DNA of 64,000 bases from NCBI RefSeq assembly GCF_029953595.1, contig NZ_CP124537.1, positions 105,108 to 169,107 on the forward strand, read 5' to 3'. A model generated the notes under the pieces. That model was not told the origin of the DNA. It made no database searches and worked only from the letters and a program-made list of their open reading frames with translations. The position numbers were made by a program, and so were the translations under genes. This DNA comes from Fuscovulum ytuae. Lineage in GTDB: Bacteria; Pseudomonadota; Alphaproteobacteria; Rhodobacterales; Rhodobacteraceae. Positions within the stretch are counted from its first letter, which is position 1. Each line of letters opens with the position of its first letter. Positions 44,805 to 53,700 of this stretch are shown one piece after another.

Positions 44805-45848
44805 ATGAACTGGTTCATCACCAAAGCGAAGGAGGCGACCAGCCTCCTTCTTCCCACCCTTATTCTCTTCGCCATCCTTGGCGCGGTCTCGTTCATTCCC
44901 TCGGTCATCCCCAAGGCGGATGCCGCCGACGGTGGCCGAAATGTGCGGGGGGAGGAATATTTCACCAACCTCCCCCTCATCACCAGCGAAGGGGAAGAGG
45001 TCGCCTTCTTCGACGACTTGCTCAAGGACAAGATCGTCGTGGTGAACTTCTTCTACACCGAATGCACCGATTACTGCTCACTCACCGTGGCGCGGCTTGC
45101 ACAGGTCTACCAATGGCTGGGCGAACGGATGGGCGAGGATGTCTTCTTCGTCTCCATCACGCTGGACCCGGAAAACGACACGCCTGAAAAGCTCCACACC
45201 TTCAAGCAAAGCTTCGATGCCGACAAAGGTTGGACCTTCCTCACCGGCTCACGCGAAAACATCGATGCGATCCGCTTCAAACTGGGCGAAAAGGCCCGCG
45301 CCCTGAACCTGCACCGCACCGATATGGTGATCGGCAACGCCAAGACCGGGGTCTGGCGGCGCTCCTCCGTCATGGGCAGCTTGACCATCGCCCTGCAATC
45401 GATCCTCGAACTTGACCCCGAAAACGGCAAAAGCGCTCAGACCAACGAAGAGGCGCTTCAGGCCGCGCTGGAGATCAACACCCATTACGATCTTTCCGCC
45501 CATCCGGGCGAGGCGATCTTCCTGTCGGCCTGCGCCTCTTGCCACACCATCGGCCTTGGCGAACGCTACGCCCCCGACCTTGCCGCCGTCACCCTGCGGC
45601 GCGAGGAAGACTGGCTCAAGGCCTTCATCATGAACCCGGATATCGCGCTCAAGGCAGGCGACCCCGTCGCCGTCGCCCTGAACGAGGCCTATCCCGGCGT
45701 GGTCATGCCGAACCTCGGCCTGAACCCCGTCGATGTCGAAGACCTGCTCAGCTACCTCAAGGCCGCCGATGCCCGCCTCGCCCTTGCCGAGGCAGAAGCG
45801 GCCGAGTCCTTCGAGGCTTTCGAAAAGGCCCACGGCATTTCGGAATGA
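44805..45848 (+). CDS. SCO1/SenC domain fused to a cytochrome c domain
   Basis: A 347-residue membrane-anchored periplasmic protein. One N-terminal TM helix (SLLLPTLILFAILGAVSFIP) is followed by a SCO thioredoxin fold with C87-TDY-C91 and a candidate third copper ligand H170. From about residue 230 a mono-heme cytochrome c domain follows with C243-AS-C246-H247 and a likely axial methionine in GVVMPNLGL. SCO proteins deliver copper or reduce disulfides; the fused heme suggests coupling to electron transfer. It sits 17 bases after the oxidase, so copper loading of that enzyme is the natural guess. Confidence 0.9.
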   Translation: MNWFITKAKEATSLLLPTLILFAILGAVSFIPSVIPKADAADGGRNVRGEEYFTNLPLITSEGEEVAFFDDLLKDKIVVVNFFYTECTDYCSLTVARLAQVYQWLGERMGEDVFFVSITLDPENDTPEKLHTFKQSFDADKGWTFLTGSRENIDAIRFKLGEKARALNLHRTDMVIGNAKTGVWRRSSVMGSLTIALQSILELDPENGKSAQTNEEALQAALEINTHYDLSAHPGEAIFLSACASCHTIGLGERYAPDLAAVTLRREEDWLKAFIMNPDIALKAGDPVAVALNEAYPGVVMPNLGLNPVDVEDLLSYLKAADARLALAEAEAAESFEAFEKAHGISE

Positions 45849-45850
45849 TC

Positions 45851-45871
45851 GGGGGGCCGCACTGGCCCCCC
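45851..45871. terminator. Hairpin between convergent genes, likely bidirectional terminator
   Basis: GGGGGGCC (45851-45858) and GGCCCCCC (45864-45871) form a perfect 8-base stem with a 5-base loop, placed directly after the SCO gene stop and just before the end of the convergent propeller gene. The following T-run is short (TTT), so termination strength is uncertain. Confidence 0.6.
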
Positions 45872-45873
45872 CT

Positions 45874-47022
45874 TTACACCGTCTCCACGCTCAACACCGT
45901 CGGCAGATGCCGCGCGATCTCATGCCAGTGGTCGCCATGATCGGCACTGGCAAAGACCGATCCGCTATTCGTGCCGAAATAAATGCCCGATGGCGTCGCG
46001 TGATCCACCGCCATCGCCTGCCGCAGCACGGTGAAGAAACAGTTCCGCGCTGGCAGACCGTCCTGCAAGGCCTGCCAGCTTTCCCCACCATTCTCTGACC
46101 GCCACACCGCCGCCGAAGCCTCGGGCGGAAACCGCCCTTGCGTGTCGCCGTTCAGGGGAAAGGTCCAAATCCGCCGCGCATCCGCCGGATCGACCGCGAT
46201 GGGAAAACCAAAACTCGACGGCAAGCCCGCCGTCACCTCCTGCCAACTCCGCCCACCATCCGGGCTGCGGAACACGCCGTGGTGGTTTTGCTGATACATC
46301 AGATCCCCACCCCCCACGGCCCGCACCATGTTATGCACACAATGCCCCACCTCATGCCCGCAGGCCCCATGGTCATGCCCATGCGCATCGCCCGCCTCGT
46401 TTGACATCCGGTTGCGCCGCTCCCACGTCGCGCCGCCATCCTCGGTCGCGAAAACGCCCGCCGCCGAAATCCCGACCCACAGCTTCTGCGCGTCCCCCGG
46501 ATCGGCCACGATCGTATGCGCCACCAGCCCCGCGCCCCCCGGCATCCAGCTCTCGCGCGATGGGTGTTCGGTCAGGCCCGTCACCTCTTCCCAGCTTTCG
46601 CCCTGATCGCGGCTGGCAAACAGCATCCCGGGCTTGCCCCCGGAATAAAGCACCCCCCCGGCAAGGCCCAGCGACCACAGCGCAGCCACCTTCCCCTTGA
46701 ACGGCGCATCCGGCGCAGGCCCGCGCCCCAGATATTCCGCCATGCCCGGATCGGCGGCCAGCATCGCATCCATCGACCCATTCGATAGCAGTGATAGCGT
46801 CCACGTCGCCCCGCCATCCGCGCTGCGCCACACGCCCGCGCCATGCCAATCGCTGCCCCCCGCAGCCCAAAGCATCCCCGTCGCCGCATCGCCAATCACA
46901 TGGTTGATCGGCCAACCGTCGCACAGCGGCCCGTCGATATCCCACTCCCGCCGCGCCTCATCCGACCGCAGCAGAAACGCCCCCTTCGAAGTGCCAACCA
47001 GCACTGTCACCCGCCCGTCCAT
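45874..47022 (-). CDS. BNR/sialidase-like beta-propeller protein with His/Cys-rich insert
   Basis: A 382-residue protein begun at ATG 47022 with GGGAGG upstream. It contains repeated Asp-box segments (SADGGATWTL, SRDQGESWEEV, TEDGGATWERR, SPDGGRSWQEV, SENGGESWQAL), indicating a BNR/VPS10-type propeller. No signal peptide is apparent. Between blades lies an unusual insert with H214, H216, H218, C221, H223, H227, C228 and H230, a likely metal site. Enzymatic sialidase residues are not evident, so a binding or sensor role is equally possible. Often annotated only as exo-alpha-sialidase or hypothetical. Confidence 0.75.
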   Translation of the reverse strand: MDGRVTVLVGTSKGAFLLRSDEARREWDIDGPLCDGWPINHVIGDAATGMLWAAGGSDWHGAGVWRSADGGATWTLSLLSNGSMDAMLAADPGMAEYLGRGPAPDAPFKGKVAALWSLGLAGGVLYSGGKPGMLFASRDQGESWEEVTGLTEHPSRESWMPGGAGLVAHTIVADPGDAQKLWVGISAAGVFATEDGGATWERRNRMSNEAGDAHGHDHGACGHEVGHCVHNMVRAVGGGDLMYQQNHHGVFRSPDGGRSWQEVTAGLPSSFGFPIAVDPADARRIWTFPLNGDTQGRFPPEASAAVWRSENGGESWQALQDGLPARNCFFTVLRQAMAVDHATPSGIYFGTNSGSVFASADHGDHWHEIARHLPTVLSVETV

Positions 47023-47083
47023 GCGCCATCCTCCCCGATGCCCACGGCCCAAGCCTAGCACCAAAGGACATGAGTCGCGCGCT

Positions 47084-48469
47084 TCAGACGCTGAAGCCGT
47101 AAAGTTCCCACTCGGCTTCGGTGACAGTCAGGGCAAGGCGTTGATATTCCGCCCGTTTCACGGCGGCAAATCCGCGATGCTGCGCCGGGCCAAGCACCCG
47201 ATGACAGAACGCAGACTGTTCGAACCGCTCAATCGCCTCCAACCAACCGCGCGGCAGATCGGGCACATGCCCGGCTTCCGATGCAACCCCGGTCACAGGG
47301 GGGCCGGGATCGGCCTTCGCCTCGATCCCGTCCAGCGCTGCGCCCAAAGTGATTGCCGCCACCAGATAGGGATTTGCATCCACCCCCGCGACCCGATGCT
47401 CGAAATGCCGCGCCGCAGGGTTGCCCCCCGGCACGCGCAAGGCCACCGTGCGGTTCTCTACCCCCCAAGTATCATCCGCAGGCGAATAGACGGCGCTCGC
47501 AAACCGCCGCCACGAATTCTGGAACGGTGCCAGAACCAGCATCGTATCCCCGATGGTGCCCCTGATCCCCCCGATGGCCTGCAACATCAGGGGCGACAGC
47601 ACGCCCTCTTCCGGATCGGCAAACAGGTTCCGCCCCGCCCCATCGGCCAGGGACAGGTGCAAATGCATCCCCGATCCCGCCTGATGGCCAAAGGGCTTGG
47701 CCATGAAACAGGCCTCCATCCCGAACCGTCGCGCCGTCGCCCGGATCAACCGCTTCCCGATCACCGCATCATCCGCCGCCCGCATCAACCCGCGATAGCG
47801 CAGCGTCAATTCATACTGGCCCGCCGCATATTCGGAAATCAGCGTCTCCATCGGCAGATCCAGCGCCTTCGCCCCGGCATAGACCGCATCGAAGAAGGGC
47901 GACATCTCATCCAACTCATCGACCGACATGCAGTTATTGGCCGTGGTCTTGCGCCCGCTCAGCAAATATCGCGCGGGGCGATGCCGCCCGTCCCCATCCC
48001 GTTCCCGGTCAATCAGATAGAATTCCAGTTCCAGCGCCCCCATCGGCTGAAACCCCATCGCCTCGGCCCGCGCAATCTGCGCGCGCAGAGCGTTTCGCGG
48101 CTCGGGCGCAAAGGGCTGGCCATCCGGTCCCCACATAGAAATCAGCACATGCCCCCGCCCTGTCGCAGGCATCAGACCCAAGGTCCCGCCAATGGGCCAG
48201 CAGACGCAATCCCCCCCCGCGCCGGACCAGACAAGGCCCGTTTCTTCTACATCGTCGCCCGTCACATCTTGGGCAAAGATGGAACCGGGGATGCCACGGC
48301 CACGGGTGAACAGTCCCTCCAACTCGTGCCGCCGGATCGTCTTGCCGCGCGCGATGCCGTGGCAATCGATCAGGGCAAGGTCGATGCCCTGCACATCCGG
48401 ATGGGCATCCAGAAAGGCCCGCGCCTCGGCAAGGCTGGCGCCCCCCGGTCCCGTGACATCATCGCGCAT
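47084..48469 (-). CDS. Glutamine synthetase family protein (PuuA/gamma-glutamylamine synthetase-like)
   Basis: A 461-residue enzyme begun at ATG 48469 with GGGAGG in front. Catalytic motifs are GALELEFYLID (metal site glutamates), SEYAAGQYELTL, GSGMHLHLSL and NSWRRFASAVYSPADDTWG then ENRTVALRVPGG. The pattern is that of GlnA-III/PuuA-type ligases that join glutamate to amines rather than ammonia. Polyamine or ethanolamine use is inferred from the family. No other Puu genes are adjacent. Confidence 0.88.
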   Translation of the reverse strand: MRDDVTGPGGASLAEARAFLDAHPDVQGIDLALIDCHGIARGKTIRRHELEGLFTRGRGIPGSIFAQDVTGDDVEETGLVWSGAGGDCVCWPIGGTLGLMPATGRGHVLISMWGPDGQPFAPEPRNALRAQIARAEAMGFQPMGALELEFYLIDRERDGDGRHRPARYLLSGRKTTANNCMSVDELDEMSPFFDAVYAGAKALDLPMETLISEYAAGQYELTLRYRGLMRAADDAVIGKRLIRATARRFGMEACFMAKPFGHQAGSGMHLHLSLADGAGRNLFADPEEGVLSPLMLQAIGGIRGTIGDTMLVLAPFQNSWRRFASAVYSPADDTWGVENRTVALRVPGGNPAARHFEHRVAGVDANPYLVAAITLGAALDGIEAKADPGPPVTGVASEAGHVPDLPRGWLEAIERFEQSAFCHRVLGPAQHRGFAAVKRAEYQRLALTVTEAEWELYGFSV

Positions 48470-48539
48470 TTCGGCCTCCCTCAGCCCCTCACCCGCCCGC
48501 GCGGCCCTAGCATGGCGCGGCCTATAGGCAAAGTGGCAC

Positions 48540-48568
48540 AAAAAAAGGGGGCGCTGCGGTCCCCCTTT
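48540..48568 (-). terminator. Rho-independent terminator for the Panacea-like gene
   Basis: On the minus strand an 8-base stem (AAAGGGGG with CCCCCTTT) encloses a 9-base loop and is followed by a run of seven T. It sits about 140 bases past the stop of the minus-strand gene ending at 48707. Confidence 0.75.
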
Positions 48569-48706
48569 AACCAATAGCTACTGAAAAGTAATGGCACCGC
48601 GCGTGGCCACAGTTTGCTGCACAAAATCCGGCACAAAACAGGGCACAAACGATTTCGGTCTAAATCCCTGAAAAACCTCAAGGTTAACGCTGTTCCTGTG
48701 TGCCTT

Positions 48707-49225
48707 TCAACGGGCCCGAAACGCCACCACATTCCCCCCCGCCGCACGGTGCATCTGCACGCCGATCTGGGTGTTCCGCATCTTCCGGTTCGACTCCGCA
48801 TGATCCAGCAGCATCAGGCGAAAGGTCGCCTCCATCAGCTGCGGCGGGATCGTGGCCCCTTCGCCGCCAACCAGTTGCGCCAGCCGCCAAGCGCTGTCTT
48901 CCCGGTCCACCTGCCGCTTCACCGCGTCCCGATCCGCCACCCCATAGGTCAGGCAAAAGCTATCAAGGAAATCCTCGTCCGCCGGTGCAAGCTCTGGAAG
49001 CGGAAGCATTTCTTCCGTCGGAAGCAGGCCCTTGACCGAATAGGTCATCGGTGCCGCACGATGCGCACCGATGGTCTCGGTGAACAAAACCCCACGGCCC
49101 GAGGCAATGTGCCAGCCCTGCGCCAGATAGAGAAGGCGCTGAAGATCAAAGAACCCAAACCCTTCCCATGCATGATGGAAATGATGCGAAAGATAGATCG
49201 CAATGTCCTGAGCCCGGCTTGTCAT
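48707..49225 (-). CDS. Panacea/DUF4065-like (SocA-type) protein
   Basis: A 172-residue protein with GGAGG well placed before ATG 49225. The segment FFDLQRLLYLAQGWHIASGR followed by GVLFTETIGAHRAAPMTYSV resembles the Panacea domain (DUF4065, SocA-like), known as an antitoxin scaffold and in phage-associated GepA proteins. No partner toxin is adjacent, so a toxin-antitoxin role is not supported here. The downstream terminator indicates a single-gene transcript. Confidence 0.6.
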   Translation of the reverse strand: MTSRAQDIAIYLSHHFHHAWEGFGFFDLQRLLYLAQGWHIASGRGVLFTETIGAHRAAPMTYSVKGLLPTEEMLPLPELAPADEDFLDSFCLTYGVADRDAVKRQVDREDSAWRLAQLVGGEGATIPPQLMEATFRLMLLDHAESNRKMRNTQIGVQMHRAAGGNVVAFRAR

Positions 49226-49466
49226 GTCTTTGTCCTCCGATCCGTTCCGCCGCCTATCCCGGACTTGCGGAACTGTTCTTCTCTGTCTGTCACCTTGGCG
49301 CCCCGGACCACCCGCCCCCCGGCGGAAAAAGCATCAAGATGTCGTCCCCACCCCCAAAGGGGTAGGCTTCAAGTCTTTGTATTTTTTATGAATTCTCTGC
49401 CGTGTCGGACCTTCGCCCCACCCGATGACCCCGGTCCAAGCACCAAGGGTCGTCAGGCGATTGGGA

Positions 49467-50129
49467 TCAGGCGTAATAGCGCGGTTGGGTCGTCGCCGAA
49501 CCGTTCATCCGCTGCACTTCCAACACGACTTCCAGCCGGTTGCGCGCGTTGAACTTCTGCATGATCTGGGTCATGTAGTGCTTCACCGTCTTATCCGACA
49601 GGTTCAGCTTGTTCGCGATTTCCTTGTTCGACGCACCGTTCAGCAGTTCACGAACCACCTGATCCTCGCGCGAGTTCAGCGCGACAGAAGCACGCTCCTG
49701 CTTGCGCTGCTCGGCCATCCGCATCTCGCGGATCACCTTCGACGCCATCGAGGACGAGATGAATTCCTTGCCTGCCGCAACCTCATCGATCGCGTAGAAC
49801 AAATCCCCGCCCGAGCTGCCCTTCAGGACAAACCCATTGGCTCCAGCCGCCATGACCTGCAAGCAGGCATCCGGGCTTGCGCTGGCGGTGAAGACCAGGA
49901 TCTTCACTTCCGGCTTTTCGGCACGGATCTGGCGGATCGTTTCGACCATGTCGCCCGGCAGGTTCAGGTCAGCGACCAGCACGTCGCATTCCCCTTCCCG
50001 AACGAGGCGGAGAGCAGCTTCCGCCGTCGAACCGGTATTCACGACCCGGTATTGCGCGTGCGAGCGCAGGATATCCACCAAACCGGCAAGAACGATCGGA
50101 TGGTCGTCGATAAGAACAAGATTCAGCAT
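49467..50129 (-). CDS. NarL/FixJ-type response regulator with LuxR HTH (orphan)
   Basis: A 220-residue regulator begun at ATG 50129 (MLNLVLIDDHPIVLAGLVDI). The receiver domain has the acidic pair D8-D9, phospho-acceptor D54 in DVLVADLNLPG, and lysine in GFVLKGSSGG. The C-terminal LuxR HTH is LNSREDQVVRELLNGASNKE followed by IANKLNLSDKTVKHYMTQIM. No histidine kinase lies in the window. It is divergent from the giant peroxidase gene across a 665-base region, so it is the best candidate to regulate the peroxidase and related genes. Confidence 0.9.
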   Translation of the reverse strand: MLNLVLIDDHPIVLAGLVDILRSHAQYRVVNTGSTAEAALRLVREGECDVLVADLNLPGDMVETIRQIRAEKPEVKILVFTASASPDACLQVMAAGANGFVLKGSSGGDLFYAIDEVAAGKEFISSSMASKVIREMRMAEQRKQERASVALNSREDQVVRELLNGASNKEIANKLNLSDKTVKHYMTQIMQKFNARNRLEVVLEVQRMNGSATTQPRYYA

Positions 50130-50205
50130 GTCAGTCCCACTTGCAGAGTCGGACCGGTTGTCCCGGTCGCTTCCCAATGCCCCCACAGTTAACTTACCTT
50201 AATTT

Positions 50206-50219
50206 GACCCTAGGTCTAA
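50206..50219. promoter_or_regulatory. Dyad motif site 2 (upstream of response regulator)
   Basis: GACCCTAGGTCT, one base longer than the other copies, with GACC/GGTC arms and a central CTA. It lies about 80 bases before the response-regulator start on the divergent side, suggesting autoregulation. Inference from repetition and position. Confidence 0.4.
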
Positions 50220-50645
50220 ACGAAAGTTTATATCTTGTCGGCTTTCGGACATAGTTTCGCCACGATTTCCCCCGTAGGCACCTGATAATTCACGTGTTTG
50301 GGCCGATTTCGTTTCCAGGTTGCAAACAACGAAAGTTTTCGCGGCCTGTAAGTTGGCCAAAAATAGGGCGTAACTTGGGCGCGATCACCGATGGCATTCT
50401 CCTCTAGGTTGATTGCCCAATGGGGTCCGTAACCTTCGGTTATGCACGCTACGTAAACTGATTCGTAGGCTGCAGCCGGAAGGCAGCCAAAGGTCGAAAT
50501 GCTCTTTTGCAGGAAGCTGCGGCCTCAGGCGGAAACCTGCCCGAATTGGCGGCTTAAACGAAAGGTGGATAGCGGAAACCTGCGCTAGCCCACTCCACGC
50601 TGCGTGAATGGTGCTGCACTAGGCCGGATTCCCACCGTGTCATCC

Positions 50646-50656
50646 GACCTTGGTCT
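50646..50656. promoter_or_regulatory. Dyad motif site 3 (upstream of giant peroxidase)
   Basis: GACCTTGGTCT, identical over 11 bases to site 4 before the secretion operon. The arms GACC/GGTC flank a TT(G) centre. It lies 138 bases upstream of the peroxidase ATG, within plausible activator distance. Confidence 0.45.
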
Positions 50657-50794
50657 GGCCCCTTATTGGACAACAGACGAACGCAACATTGGACCCCCGC
50701 CGTTTGTTGGTTTGTTGTCTTCTTGCGAATGTAACTCATTCCGGTTCGCAGGGCGCTTCCGGCATTGGCGCAATTCATAATGGAGGCGTATGCC

Positions 50795-53700
50795 ATGGTT
50801 ACGGTCAACATGAACGACCTTGAGTTCATCCTTCAGCAGATCAAGATTGCTGAGGCGGATGCGCGGGGCGAGCAGATCCTTGGGACGTATTTGCCCACGA
50901 CGGAGCTTCCATGGGGTTTGCGGCGTGTTGATGGGAGCAACAACAACCTGAACGTGGATCAGGGGACTTATGGGGCTGCGGCGCAGGAGTTTCCGCGTGC
51001 GACGACGCCGACCTGGGTGAAGGAGGGCGATGATGGGATGGCCTTTGGCCCGCCGATGATCGACCCTGCGACCGGCCAGCTGATCGACTCCGGTGTTCTG
51101 GGCATTCCTCTTGGCTACACGCCGCAGACCTATCTGTCGAACAATGACTATGCGCAGCGCTTCCCGAACGATCCGACGCTGGGGTCGCGTGCGATCCAGG
51201 CGGGTGATGTTGTGGATGCCGATCCGCGGATCATCTCGAACCTGATCAACGACCAGACGATGAACAACCCGGCGGTGCTGATCGCGGCCTTCCAGGTGGC
51301 GGGCAGTGACGATCCCTATGCTGCAGCCAAGGCCATTCAGGACCAGTTCGAAGCCTATAAGGCGGCTGTTGCGAGCGGAAATACGACCGGTGCGGATACG
51401 CTGAAGGGGGAGATCCTGACCGCGCTGGATGCGGCTGGTCTGACCTATGAGGCCAGCACCTCGGGCGATTTGGCGAAGCTGACGGTTGTCGTGCCGAACG
51501 TGGCGCCGGATGAGGGGCTGTCGGCCCCCTTCAACTCGTGGATGACGATCTTTGGCCAGTTCTTCGACCACGGCCTTGATCTGGTTGAGAAGGGCGGCTT
51601 CGGGACGGTCTATATCCCGCTGCAGCCCGATGATCCGCTCTATGTCCCCGGCTCGAACACCAACTTCATGGTGGTGACCCGCTCCACGCTGACCGAGAAT
51701 GGCGAGCCGGTGAACAAGGTCACCCCCTTTGTCGATCAGAACCAGACCTATACCTCGCATCCGTCGCATCAGGTGTTCCTGCGGGAATATGTGCTGGTCG
51801 ATGGCAAGCCGGTTCCGACGGGCAATCTGCTGAACGGCAACGAGGCATCGGGTGGCGGGATGGCCACCTGGGGCGATGTGAAGGCGCAGGCGCTGAACAT
51901 CCTTGGCATCGAGTTGAACGATCTGAACGTTCATTCCGTGCCGCTGCTGGCGACGGATCCCTATGGCAACTTCATTCCGGGTGCGAACGGCTTTCCGCAG
52001 ATCGTGAAGGTGGTGGGCAGTGAGCAGGTGCTGATGGAGGGCAGCATTGCCGCCCCGGTCAACACGATCGGCGCCGTCTCGGCGGGCGTGGCCTTCCTTG
52101 ACGACATCGCCCATAACGCGACCCCGGGCTTCGCTGGCCTGACCCAGAAACTGCCGGACGCCGATACCGACGTCAGCGTGGCGACGGAGCTTCAGCCTGC
52201 TGGCACCTATGACAATGAACTTCTGGACCGTCACTACATTGCCGGCGATGGCCGCGCGAATGAGAACATCGCCCTGACCGCGGTGCACCATGTGTTCCAC
52301 TCGGAACACAACCGTCAGGTCGAGTCGATGCAGACCATCCTGCTGAACAATGCGAAGGCGATCCTCACGGGCGGCGGCGATATCCTTGCCGCGACGGACT
52401 TCCTGAACGAATGGCTGGCTGTCCCGTTTGATGTGGCGGGTGATCTGGCGGCGGCGACGATCGACTCGCTGGCCTGGAATGGCGCGCGTCTGTTCCAGTC
52501 GGCGAAGTTCGTGACCGAGATGCAGTATCAGCACCTTGTCTTTGAAGAGTTCGCCCGCAAGGTGCAGCCCTTCGTGAACGTCTTCGTGAACTATGACGGC
52601 GTGTTGGACCCGGCGATCCTGGGCGAGTTCGCCCATACCGTCTATCGCTTTGGCCATTCGATGCTGAACGAGGGCGTGGATCGCTATGACGCGGACTATA
52701 ATGCCGATCACATCGACCTGATCTCGGCCTTCCTGAACCCGGTGGAATTTGCCGAAAGCGGGATCGATGCCGAAGAGGCGGCGGGTGCCTTGGCGCGTGG
52801 TATGACACGCCAGCGTGGCAACGAGATCGACGAGTTCGTGACCGAAGCGCTGCGCAACAACCTTGTGGGCCTGCCGCTGGACCTTGCGGCGATCAACATC
52901 GCCCGTGGCCGGGAAACCGGCGTGCCCTCCTTGAACGAGGCGCGGGCGCAGTTCTTTGCCGGCTCGGGCGACAGCCAGATCAAGCCCTATGAGAGCTGGT
53001 TCGACTTCGCGCTGAACCTGAAGAACCCGGTCTCGATCATCAACTTCATCGCGGCCTATGGCACCCATTCGACCATCGTCAATGCACCGACTGTGGAAGC
53101 GAAGCGGGATGCGGCCACGCTTCTGGTTCTGGGCGGCGACGGTGCACCCGCCGACCGTCTGGACTTCCTGAATGCGACCGGCGCTTATGCCGCGAGCGTG
53201 GAAGACAGCACGCTGGGCGGTCTGAACCTTGTCGACTTCTGGGTCGGCGGTCTGGCCGAGAAGAAGATGATCTTCGGCGGCATGCTGGGATCGACCTTCA
53301 ACTTCGTCTTCGAAGTGCAGCTTGAAGCGCTGCAGGATGCGGACCGGTTCTACTATCTGAACCGTCTGGCCAACCTGAACCTGACGGCGCAGCTGGAGAA
53401 CAACAAGTTCTCTGACATGATCCACCGCAACACGGATGCGACGCACCTGCCGGGCGATGTCTTCTCGACCCCCGACTTCTATATCGAGGCAGATATCTCC
53501 AAGCAGTTCAATGCGGGCCTTGGCGTCGACGGACGGGGCGATCCGACGGAGGGGGGCGATCCCATCCTGCAGGCGATCCAGCCCAAGGTCATCCGTCGCG
53601 ACACCGACGGTGACGGCATCAGCGACTATGTCCGCTTCACCGGGGCCGAGCATGTGGTCATGGGTGGCACGGATGGCAATGACATCCTGATCGGCGGCAA

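Larger units (their letters stand above)
50130..50794. other. Long divergent regulatory region between response regulator and peroxidase
   Basis: This 665-base stretch has no protein-like open frame. It contains two copies of the dyad motif, one next to the response-regulator start and one 138 bases before the peroxidase ATG. Its base composition is less G/C-rich than the coding parts. The length leaves room for a small RNA or a long 5' leader, but I found no recognisable RNA structure or terminator. Confidence 0.5.

Noticed and set aside
48707..49225. Toxin-antitoxin module built on the Panacea-like gene
   Set aside because: No toxin-like partner gene is adjacent, and a terminator follows the single gene.
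50765..50794. Upstream TTG/ATG starts for the giant peroxidase
   Set aside because: TTG 50765 and ATG 50780 lack a ribosome site; GGAGG at 50782-50786 is correctly placed only for ATG 50795.
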